Assembly: GCA_030762935.1 (NCBI GenBank)
Contig: CM060895.1
Coordinates: 36,806,001 to 36,870,000 of the forward strand
From: Hymenopus coronatus
Lineage: Eukaryota; Arthropoda; Insecta; Mantodea; Hymenopodidae
Length of the DNA: 64,000 nt
Direction of reading: 5' to 3'
This document shows positions 10,601-20,078 of the stretch, piece by piece. A program made the translations under genes and the position numbers. The notes beneath the pieces are model-generated. The model made no database searches and was not told the origin of the DNA. It saw nothing but the letters and a program-made list of their open reading frames with translations. How positions within the stretch are numbered: position 1 is the stretch's first letter; each line of letters begins with the position of its first letter.

Positions 10601-11203
10601 GCAAGAATCTATTGGTATAAAATCTTATTTTTCTATCTACTTCATGTTAATGCAGATAAACATTAGCAGAAATGGTCTTATTACCCGCTTCCTTGTAAGT
10701 AGAAGCGATAGTCAAACGTTTTAAAAGCTGGTCGCTGCACGATTGCAATTCGGTCAGTGTATCTGATTAGGACTAAAACGAACGATAACTTGAAGAAAAA
10801 GTACAAGCATTTTAATTGAAACTAATAATAAGGAATATCTTGGAAATGATAATTTCACAAAATAAATGAATAGAGCACACATTTTGTATTTTAATGAGAT
10901 CTATATTTTTTGAGCAGTAAACTGTTGTCTATCCCTTACGGTTTACCAGTTATGCACAAGTCATCTACAATGAAGAGTCTTTGGAGGCTATTCCCAGAAA
11001 ACTCGAGTGATACTCCTAACCATATAGAATTTTAGATCTGAGTCATTAGAGCCATTTTTGAGAAAATCAAACTTTTCGAAAAATGTTCCATGTAAAGGGT
11101 AGTTTGGAGCGGGGCATTTTCCTGAAAATCTTCGTGTCGCATATTTGAAAGATACTAAACCCAAGTGCTAAGTTAGATATTTAACGGACTTCCTGTTTTT
11201 TTA
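10600..11203 (-). repeat. Family A copy 8, split by copy 9
   Basis: A minus-oriented copy with blocks ATCTACTTCATGTTAATG, TATCCCTTACGGTTTACCAG and AAAGGGTAGTTTGGAGCGGG. It is interrupted at 11203 by copy 9 and resumes at about 11947 (TTCACAGGCACACACG) for roughly 40 bp. Confidence 0.8.
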
Positions 11204-11937
11204 TTACTTTCTCTACACGCACTATGTGCATAGTGTATAGAGAAATTTCCGTGTGTGTGTGTGTCCGTGTGTCTGTGAACACGATAACTCAAAAACGAAA
11301 AGTCAGTAAAATACCAAACTTGGTATTTAAGTTTAGTATCTTCCAGGGATGCAACACGAAGGTTTTGAGAAAAATCCCCCCACCCCAAACTACCCTTTAC
11401 ATGGAACGTTTTTTCGAAAATTTTGATTTTCGCAAAAAAGCTCTAACAATTTTGATTAAAATATCAAATATTAAAGATTTTACCTGACAAACAGAATGTA
11501 TATCTTGAATTTTCTGGGAATAGCCTTTGAAGATTACCTAAACCGTAAGACTTAGATAAAATCTTACTACACAAGAAATGTAGAGCACGTTAAAACACAC
11601 ACTTTATGTCATATACATTTTGTTCGTGGAATTTATCGTTTTTGAGACATTCATTGTTTTTGGTTTCAGCTATGAAAAACATACTTTTCTCATATAGGAA
11701 TTTGTCAACTCCTGTCCATATAAACAAGGAACTTGTCACATAGCAACCAGCTTTTGGCTATCACTTTAACCTCTGGTACTCCCTGATTTCGCTTCTACTT
11801 ACAAGGAAACAAGTAATGTGATTATTTCTGCTAATTTGTTCTCGAATAGCATGAGGTAAATAGAAGCATAAGTTTTTTAACAATAATTTGTTTCAGAGAT
11901 GTAGAGAAAGTCATGTGAATGGTACACATCAGATTTT
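11204..11937 (+). repeat. Family A copy 9, full length, 9-bp target duplication
   Basis: It runs from ACTTTCTCTACACGCACTAT to GGTACACATCAGA and sits inside copy 8. The sequence TTTTTTATT lies directly on both sides, consistent with a 9-bp target duplication. A short stretch of the head between the palindrome and the GT tract is deleted. Confidence 0.88.
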
Positions 11938-11989
11938 TTATTTTGTTCACAGGCACACACGAATAAACATACACGGAGTCTTACTGAAA

Positions 11990-12147
11990 TATGTGATCTC
12001 AGATTACTTTCATACCCCAATGGGGATTTACAATGTGGGAAGTATTTTTACGTTTCGGGCTTCATAGATCTCAAAATAATACACATCACCTTGTGTTTAC
12101 CAGGAAGCATACGAGTTAATAGAGGAATGTAATTGCATGCCGGCATG
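11990..12147. other. Short spacer
   Basis: No feature recognised. Confidence 0.35.
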
Positions 12148-12264
12148 TTGCTATGGTAGCTCAGTGGTTACGACCAGCTAGAGACTGGGAGATCCAAGCT
12201 TCAAAACCCGGCTATGACACTGAAATGTTCAGTCTGAGTCTATCTATCCAAATCCTGTCCTACA
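12148..12264 (+). mobile_element. SINE3, 5' part, split by hAT
   Basis: A tRNA-like head (GCTATGGTAGCTCAGTGG) with a degraded B box (GCTTCAAAACCCGGC). The element continues at 13732 (CACGACTTATGTGG plus an A-run) after the hAT insertion. Compare SINE3 at 45.6 kb. Confidence 0.75.
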
Positions 12265-12776
12265 CAGTGTTGCCAGAAGCATTTCTCAAAATTTCGCCCG
12301 AATCATTAAAAATCGCAAAGTTTCAGTTGAAGTCACCCAATATTTTTATTAAAATGTGCAACTTATTTTACTATTTTATATACACAAACACATATACACA
12401 CTCTTGGAATATTTTCAAAATATTCTTATAACCGGTATCTCTATTAAGTATAGCACAACCATAACAAATGGCATAATATTGGAATACTAACTAGTGTGAG
12501 CTGCGCTGACAGATTCAGCAAAGAGTAGGAAAATACGAGACGTTTGCGCCGATAATTATATTGAAATATTACATAAAGTATTTATTTTATTAATTACTTC
12601 CCTCAGTTGAGGGTTGCCTTATAGACATGTAGACTTATAACCATACAATTTTATTAACAGAACGATAAATGCTACATTTCAGGAGCCAATTCTCCGATGT
12701 GTTGCTATGGGGACATACTTTTTATTCTTATGGTTTTACTTCCCGCACTAATGCTCTTGATCATGATTAAATTTAA

Positions 12777-13013
12777 TTGTTAAAATATCGAGAAAAAAAA
12801 AACAAACCAACAAGTCTAATATATAAAAAGTATAATGAAACATTAACCACCAGTACTGAAATTTCTTTTGCTTTTATTGAAACCACATTGCAAGTGAGAA
12901 TGTCAACTTATGACCCATCCATAGCAACAATATTAATAGATAAGTACCGCAAATTAACTATATCGCACAAAAAAGTATTTATTGGCAGGATTAAAATAAC
13001 GCTATATAAATAA
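12777..13013 (+). other. 78-codon open frame, unassigned
   Basis: An open frame within the hAT element with no recognisable domain. Its low-complexity start (KKNKPTSLIYKKYNE) and AT-rich composition suggest chance. Confidence 0.15.
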
Positions 13014-13019
13014 GTATTT

Positions 13020-13347
13020 AGTATTTATTTGTTCAGTCATTAGGTACATTAATTAGTACAATAGACATGGTCAAAATAATATGTACATGTAAAAGTCAGT
13101 TATATAACAATTCTAGTATTAAAAAATTCATCCACATTGGAAAATACATTGTCCATCAACCATTTTATTTATTTTAGCCTTAAACTGTATTACATTCAGA
13201 TCTCTCATGTGGTCAGGAAGCTTATTGTAAGCTATAATGCTGGTTATCAAATAAGTATCTTTAACTTTCTTTAGTCTAGTGTATGGGACATGTAATTTGT
13301 CAATACTTCTGGTATTTAACGAGTGTACATGTCTGTTCAGTGTGCAC

Positions 13348-13387
<40 letters not shown>

Positions 13388-13480
13388 TGTAATATATAGC
13401 AATTGTACACTGTTAAAATTTTCTGTTGCTTAAAAAGTGGTCTACATGGAGCATTGTAAGAAGTATGACATAAAATTCTC
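13020..13480 (-). pseudogene. 3' end of a non-LTR retrotransposon reverse-transcriptase ORF
   Basis: On the minus strand, translated pieces read CRPLFKQQKILTVYNCYI and, after a TAA-repeat interruption, TRLKKVKDTYLITSIIAYNK and LPDHMRDLNVIQFKAKINK. These resemble the conserved C-terminal tail after the reverse transcriptase of many animal LINEs (LFK...LKIL..., YN.LP...R). Only this tail is present; the polymerase domain is absent. It is captured inside the hAT element. Clade not assignable. Confidence 0.6.
13349..13387. repeat. (TAA)n microsatellite
   Basis: About 13 TAA units inside the LINE fragment, read as a leucine run on the minus strand. Confidence 0.95.
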
Positions 13481-13731
13481 ATTTTTTTTTTTTTTTGTAG
13501 AAAGAGAACGTCAGAGAACGTTTAGTGTTTGTCAATTTAGATTTAGAGCTCTGTTCCCTACCAAACGGCGCATAAAATTAACAACAGGCATTAATAAAAG
13601 TTATAGTTTGCAGAAATATTTTAGTAGCCCAAACATTCACAAATCGTCTTCTTCAAAATTTGGTCGTAAAAAGTGGATTTTAGTAGCCCAATCGGCGACT
13701 TTTCGCCCAATATGGCAACACTGGTCCTACA

Positions 13732-13780
13732 CACGACTTATGTGGAAAAAAAATAAAATTAACATTAATGGATTAGATAA
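13732..13780 (+). mobile_element. SINE3, 3' part after the hAT insertion
   Basis: CACGACTTATGTGG followed by an A-run, the continuation of the SINE3 head at 12148-12264. The same junction sequence occurs at 15.52 kb in another SINE3. Confidence 0.65.
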
Positions 13781-14266
13781 AACAAATTATGTGAACTACT
13801 TTGCTACATTCAATGATGCGGATATAGATTCTGGCCTTTTAGACAATAATTTTAGGCCACTTTCATTACCAAGAGTTGGCAACACTACTTAGAACAAGTG
13901 ATCACAACATTCAAACTGAATATATCGTTATGCAATGTCAAGTGTAACTGATGATTGAAAAGTGCTTATAATATCTTCATGTCGAGAATCGCTGTGCCCC
14001 CTTCTGATGCCTCTCTTTCTTTGCTCCCCCTTCAGAAGTTGGGCCACCTGTTCCTCCTCCGCGAGGGAAGGTCATCATGAATACCCTGGTCTAGGGTTGA
14101 ACACCTGCAGGGTGCAACTTGGGCTATGGGAAAGCTTTTCCGTCAACTCAGCTTCCTTCAAAACTGATATAAGGTCAAACAGGAAATTAACAATCTGTTG
14201 TAATAAAGCTTCTTCGCCTTTGAACAATCATTTTAAAGACACAAAGTATACTGACAGAAAAAAATC
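13781..14266. other. Spacer, no supported feature
   Basis: No domain or repeat recognised. The open frame at 13962-14381 runs into family A copy 10 and has no domain. Confidence 0.4.
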
Positions 14267-15043
14267 TGGTGTTCCATTCACATGTCTTTCTCTACGTCTC
14301 TGCAACAAATTACTGTTAAAAAGCTTTTGCTTCATTGCAAGTAGAAGCGAAATAAGGATGTACCATAGGTTAAACCGATAGTCAAAAGCTGGTTGCTATG
14401 TCACTGAAGTTCCTTGTTTGTATGTACAGTAGTTGACAAATTCCTGTATGAGAAAAGTGTTTTTTAAAGCAGAATCAAAAAAACAAGGAATGTTTCAAAA
14501 ACGACGAACTCCACGAAATAAAAGTATATATCACAAAGTGTGTGTTTTAACGTGCTCTACATTTTTTGTGTATTAAGTTATTGCCCATCTCTTACGGTTT
14601 AGCAGTTATTCAAAATTCCGTAAAATTCATCCAGAATAAAGTACTCTTCAGAGGCTATTCCCAAAAAAATGCAAGATATACATTTTATTTGTCAGGTAAA
14701 TAGCTTTAATAAACGATATTTTAATCAAAATCGTTAGAGCCATTTTTGAGAAAATCAAAATTTTCGAAAAAAGTTCCAGGTAAAGGGTAGTGGGGGTGGG
14801 GGATTTTTCTCAAAATCTTCATGTCGCATCCCTGGAAGATACCTAACTTAAAGCTTTACAGACTAATCATATATGAGCTATCATGTTCACACACACACAC
14901 ACGGACCTTTTTCTGAAAATGCTTTTTTTTGGATACAGGGGACCCTAAAACATATTTCCGGTGAAACCTCGGTATTGAATTTTGATGGAGTGCAATACCT
15001 TCTCTATACACTATGTACATAGTGCGTATAGAGAAAGTAAAAA
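14267..15043 (-). repeat. Family A copy 10, full length
   Basis: A minus-oriented copy from TCTGGTGTTCCATTCACATG to GCGTATAGAGAAAGT. It is flanked by A-runs of 7 (left) and 6 (right), consistent with a poly-A/T target. About 45 bp after AGCTTTTGCTTC are deleted. Confidence 0.9.
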
Positions 15044-15174
15044 ATTCTAAATGGCTTTCTCTGATTATTCTGCAATAAGCTATTCTTACAAAAAATATTC
15101 TTGTCTACTTCATTTGAATCGAGATAAACAATAACAGAACTGAAAGGAGTCAGTTGAGGAATTTAATGTCACGT

Positions 15175-15540
15175 CGGAATATTATGGCAGTTCAACGGTT
15201 AGATAACTGGATGAAAACCAGAAGAATCTGGTTCAAATTCCGGCTATGGCATTACATTTTTTAGTCTTCTTTTTATGGTGTTTAACGCTCGCTTTTACTA
15301 GATGGCACCACAGGCGATGACACTGGTGATACATGAAATGAAGATGTATCACCGATGGAGTACGATGGCGGGGAAACCGGAGAGAACATCCCCTGCGCCG
15401 CTTTGTCCACCACAAATCTCACATTCGGTCGCTTGGGATCGAACCCGGGCCGTCTAAGTGAGAGGCGAATTGTCTAACCACTCGGCCACGGTGCGGTCAT
15501 TTTTCCAATTTCTGTGTACACACGACTAGTGTGGAAGAGA
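15175..15540 (+). mobile_element. SINE3, split by SINE2
   Basis: A tRNA-like head (ATTATGGCAGTTCAACGG, B-box-like GGTTCAAATTCC) at 15183-15250. SINE2 occupies about 15262-15497. The SINE3 body resumes at about 15498 (CATTTTTCCAATTTCTGTG) and ends near GACTAGTGTGGAAG. Confidence 0.7.
15262..15497 (-). mobile_element. SINE2, nested in SINE3
   Basis: A minus-strand copy ending in GTGTTTAACGCTCGC at its 3' side, with the B box as GGATCGAACCCGGGCC on the plus strand and the head CGGCCACGGTGCGG. CATTTTT occurs at both flanks as a possible short target duplication. Confidence 0.85.
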
Positions 15541-15957
15541 AAATTAATTCACATTAGCAGAAATGGTATTATTGCATTTTCTTGTAGGTATGTGGGAAAT
15601 AACAGCACTCTAATCTATTAAAAGCTGGTTGCTATGTGATGGTTTGAAATTTCGTTCTACTTGCATGACCAGGGTGAATTAAAAAAAAAGAAGAAAATGA
15701 ACAACTAATGATAGCATCTCATTCGAGAAAAATAATACTATCCTGACATTTAAAAAAAAGACAAAAAACAAAAACAAAACAAACAACAACAAACAGTATA
15801 TCTCAGGCATGATTAATTCATAAAAACATGACATAACATAAATGAAATGACATAAATATGACAAGGTACCAAAAAAACTTCCATATAAAGGTTAGTTAGA
15901 GCTGGAGATCTTTCCTGAACATCTTCAGTCGCATCTTAGAGGATGCATTCTTGGCAT

Positions 15958-16453
15958 TTAACTCACTTTTCGATACCGAGATTTCACCGGAAATATATGT
16001 TTTAGGGTCCCCTTTATCTAAAAAAAGTGTTTTCAGAAAAAGGTCCGTGTGTGTCCGTGTGTCTGTGTGTCTGTGTGTCAGTGTGACTGTGAACACGATA
16101 ACTCAAAAACGAAAAGCTGGTAAAATACCAACTTGGTATTTAAGTTTAGAATCTTCCAGGGATGCGACACGAAGATTTTGAGAAAAATCCCCCCATCCCA
16201 AACTACCCTTTACATGGTGCTTTTTTCGAAAATTTTGATTTTCTAAAAATGGCTCTAACGATTTTGATTAAAATATCGTATATTAAAGATATTTACCCGA
16301 CAAATAAAGTGCATATTTTGAATTTTTTTGGAAATAGCCTCTGAGTGAATTTTCCGGAATGTTGTATAACTGCTAAACCGTAAGAGATAGACAAAAACTT
16401 ACCACACAAAAAATGTAGAGCACATTAAAGCACACAATCTATGTCTTATATCT

Positions 16454-16488
<35 letters not shown>

Positions 16489-16815
16489 GAGTTGATCGTT
16501 TTTGAGATATTTATTCCTCGTTGTTTTTTTTTTTTTTGGGTCAAAATTTGTAACTTTTCTCATACAGGAATTTATCAACTCATATCCATAAAAACAAAGG
16601 AACTTCAGTCACATAGTAACCAGCTTTTGACTATCGCTTTAACATATGTTACTCCCTTATTTACTTTCTACTTACAAGGAAGAAGGTAATAAGACTATTT
16701 CTGCTAATTTTTCTAGATTAGCATGAAGTAAATAGAAGCATAAGCTTTTTGAGAATAATTTGTTGCAGGGATATAGAGAAAAACATGTGAATGGTACACG
16801 TAAGATTTTTTAGTT
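15958..16815 (+). repeat. Family A copy 12
   Basis: A plus copy lacking the first roughly 60 bp. It begins CACTTTTCGATACCGAG and ends GGTACACGTAAGATTTTTT, with a GT-rich tract at 16043-16090 and a 30-plus T-run at about 16456-16487. Confidence 0.85.
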
Positions 16816-16910
16816 GTGCTATCCACACACATAAGGATCTTTTTTAAAAATGCCTTTTTTGATTCAGGAGTCCTCAAAACAAAGGATCTTTCAAAAGTTA
16901 CTTCAGACTT
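16816..16910 (-). repeat. Family A copy 13, fragment
   Basis: A short minus-oriented fragment with TGCTATCCACACACATAAGG and GATTCAGGAG, the region around the CA tract. Confidence 0.55.
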
Positions 16911-17047
16911 TAAACCGCTATAAATATTATAATTTTTGAGATAGGATAAAATCAAAAGAAGTAATATACAGGACAAGCCATGGGGTTTGGTTTCCTTTTT
17001 TTTTTTTTTTTTCATTAGCCCAGTGTTATCATGTCTACATTTTTAAT

Positions 17048-17161
17048 TTCTCTACACGTACTATGTACATAATGTATAGAGAAGGTATTGCACCCCACCC
17101 AAAAATTCGATACCGAGATTTCACCGGAAATATATGTTTTAGGTCCCCCGTGTCCATTAAG
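17048..17161 (+). repeat. Family A copy 14/15, 5' part, split by SINE4
   Basis: The head of a plus copy from TCTCTACACGTACTATG to about 17154. It ends at CATTAAG (17155-17161), which is repeated at 23077-23083, where the same copy resumes. This makes 14 and 15 one element. Confidence 0.88.
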
Positions 17162-17228
17162 TCGCCCTCCGTGCTAACTTCATGTACCCAAGGTCGCGGG
17201 TTCAAACCCGGCGGAAGATGATGGATTT
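17162..17228 (+). mobile_element. SINE4, 5' part, split by the Jockey-like LINE
   Basis: The tRNA-like head GTCGCCCTCCGTGCTAAC with a B-box-like GCGGGTTCAAACCCGG. It ends GATGGATTT (17220-17228), which is repeated at 22879-22887 where the SINE resumes. It is flanked at the outer level by CATTAAG duplications. Confidence 0.88.
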
Positions 17229-17392
17229 TTTTTTTATTGTAAGAAAACTCTTTTGTACAATTAGGTACAATGCAGTTGAGCTAATTAGATACACAGACAG
17301 CATGTAATATGTGGTTGGGGTACTATCCAGCGATGGGCCCAAAGAAATAGTACAAAGATACAAAGAAAGCAGCACAGAAAATAATAAAAGAG

Positions 17393-20078
17393 CTAAATAT
17401 TCAGTCGCAGATCGGAGTGCCAGCGGCGCTTCAGTCTTCGTCGTTGAGGTTCAGGAGGAAGATAAATATGGCGGAGAAGAGGATTGCTGTGGCGCAAACA
17501 GGATCGTTGGAGCCTCTTGTAGCTGATGCGGAGGACACGCATTACCTCCGACAGGCCTATGTCAGCGTGCAGAGTTGAGTTGCGCACGTACCTTGGAGCG
17601 CCAGTCATGAGGCGGAGAAAACGGTTCTGTGTGCGCTGGAGTTTGATGGTTTGCGACGGAGCGGCAGAACCCCATATCGCACAGCTATATTGCCACATGG
17701 GTCGAATTAAGGAGGTGTAGACAAGACGCTTGTACCGCAAAGGCAATGGCGAGGAACCTGACACAAGATGATGTACGTCGCGGATGCGATGGCGAATCCC
17801 TGCACTAGACTGGAGAGATGGGGACCCCAAGTAAGTCGGTTATCCAAGATAAGGCCGAGGTACCTTATAGAAGTCGCGGTGGGTATCTCCGTCCCATTGA
17901 GAGAAATGGGATGATGGGTCACGTTCGTTTTGTAGGTGAACTTCACAGTACGGGATTTATGAGCGTTCATAGTCACTCTCCAACGTTGGCACCAGGAGTG
18001 AATTTGGTTGCAAAAGTCCTGAAGGCGGCTTGCCGCCGTAGCACAACTACCCACACTTAGCGCCGCCACATCGTCGGCATAGTGAGCACTGGTGAGTTGC
18101 GGATGACTAGGAAAATCCGAGGTATAAGCCAGGTATAATAAGGGGCCCAGTACGCTCCCTTGCGGCACACCAGAGGAGATAGGAAGGGCCTTGGAAAATG
18201 TACAATCATGTTTAACAGAGAAGGTACGATTGCGCAAACAGGACTGTACGAGGCGGAAATAAGTGTCCGAGAGATGCGGTTTGAGTTTGAATAACAATCC
18301 ATCGTGCCAAACTTTATCAAAGGCCTTCTCCGTATCCAAAAACAGTCCTATGCATACAGATTGACGCTCATAGGAATCAAGAATAGCGTCAACGACACGA
18401 TGGAGCTGCTGAGAGCAGGAGTGAAGAGAGCGAAATCCAAACTGGGTGTCAGGGATAATCGGTGTGAGCTGAGGCAAAAGACGAGGCAGAAGGAGACGTT
18501 CGAAGATTTTGGAGAGTAGGGGGAGTAAACTAATAGGACGATAACTGAGGGGATCACTCTTGACTTTATCAGGTTTGGGAAGAAGGATAACTGTAGCGTG
18601 TTCCCATTGATGAGGAATATGAGCTGTGCGGAGGATAGCGTTGTAGATTTGTGTCAACAAAACCAGCGCATTCCGGGGTAAATGAAGGAGTAAGGGTTGC
18701 ACAGTAAGATCAGGACCGGGAGCTTTGTGGGCTGAAGAGCGAGCGATGATGTTTTTAACTTCAGCAGGGGTAAAGAAGTGGTGGAAAGGAGTGAGCAACA
18801 AAGGTTGCGTGAGTTCTTCCTCCACGCGATGAGCAAAGTCCGCGTCCAGCACAGGATTCGGGGAAAACTGACGTTCCAGGAGTTCTGAGCACAAATTTAC
18901 CTTTTCAAGTGGCGTAGAAAACCAGGTGTTCCCAACCTTAAGAGGCGGCATGGCAGCAGAAGGACGTGTCAAAGTTTTAGTCTTCTGCCATAGGGACCCA
19001 TCACTGGTGTTTAAGTCTTGTAGTCGGTGTTCAGCAGCAGTGCAGCGTGCAGCACGTAAGGCAGCCTTCAGCTCCCGAGTAGCGCGATTAAAATTGGTTT
19101 TGTGAAGCGGGTAGCGCGTGCGTTCCCAGAGTTTCCGACAGTCTCTCTTGATGGAGTGCAGTAGACGGATCTCGGGAGAATAGAATGGCACAAGACGGGG
19201 AGGACGAAGATCCTGGAGAGTACTGCTGGCAAGGTTAGCCGCACACTGGGTATTGCGAGTCAAGGTAGAAACAGCCACATCGACATCACGGGGTGACTTA
19301 AGCGGCACAGTTGTAATAGTGAGATCGGCAAGCAAAGAGGTGTACAAAGGCCAGTCAAAAGGATGGCGTATCAGGGATGGGGGTAAGTCTTTGTACTTCG
19401 CACCATCGGAGAGAATGAGAAGGACTGGTAAATGATCGGAGCTCAGATCATGAAAAACATAGAGACGGGAACAATGACGGGAAATATTACGCCCAATGAA
19501 GATATCCAGCACATCCGGAGTCGTACCATCGTGTGGGTAAAACGTAGGTTCAACAGGAGAGAGTACGTCTAGGTGTAACTGATAGATTGCAGCGTATAAA
19601 AGTTTACCCCTAAGATTAGATAAGTTCGAACCCCATAGAGGATGTTTGGAGTTAAAATCGCCGCCGACCAAGAAGGGGCCCTGGAAAGCATGAACAAGAC
19701 CCCAGAAGTCGGTGAGACTGACATGATCCTGAGGAGCAGAATAGAAAGAACCAACTTGAATGCTTGCGGAAGTAGTAGACAGCTGAATCCGAGCAACCTG
19801 GAATGAGTCCTCTAGAAGAGGCGGAAGGGCATGGTGAGCCAGAAAGTTTTGATAAACACCGCAGAACCACCCATTCGAGTAGAGTGAGGGTGATCAGCAC
19901 GATACACAGTATACCCAGGAAGATGGAAAGATATGTGAGGAGCCAATTTGGTTTCAGTGGCGAGTAGGAGATCTACGTCATAAGCCGTAAGGAAATGTAA
20001 TAATTCATAAAACTTATTAGTTATACTCTGACAATTCCAAGTGCAGATTCGAAGGCAGGAAGTAATTGAATTAGCCAT
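17393..20078 (-). pseudogene. ORF2: endonuclease/reverse transcriptase of the Jockey-like LINE
   Basis: The start is the ATG at 20078 (MANSITSCLRICTWNCQS). An apurinic-type endonuclease comes first (WNCQS, ATETK, then GDFN at about 19670 and SSDH). Reverse-transcriptase motifs follow in the main 654-residue frame: KAPGPD (316-321), YRPISLLP (377-384), LFLDTEKAFD (443-452), SGVPQGSVLGP (500-510) and YADD (531-534). The C-terminal tail is at 17393-17830. The polymerase aspartates are present. A frameshift near 19845 splits the endonuclease and another near 17765-17820 splits off the tail. It nicks DNA and reverse-transcribes the element RNA in family biology. As sequenced it would not make a full protein, though the polymerase block itself has no internal stop. 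Confidence 0.9.

Larger units (their letters stand above)
12265..13723. mobile_element. Non-autonomous hAT element
   Basis: A 1459-bp element with terminal inverted repeats CAGTGTTGCCA (12265-12275) and its complement (13713-13723). A perfect 8-bp target duplication GTCCTACA flanks it at 12257-12264 and 13724-13731. These termini and this duplication length are diagnostic of the hAT superfamily (established knowledge). No BED-finger or hAT transposase sequence is visible inside. It contains a minus-strand LINE fragment and a TAA microsatellite. Confidence 0.92.
15055..15955 (-). repeat. Family A copy 11, fragments around nested SINEs
   Basis: Pieces at 15055-15160, 15541-15690 and 15885-15955 are in the same minus orientation. 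They are interrupted by SINE3 (with SINE2 inside it) and by an A-rich segment. The sequence around ACATTAGCAGAA appears on both sides of the SINE3, possibly a decayed target duplication. Confidence 0.65.
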
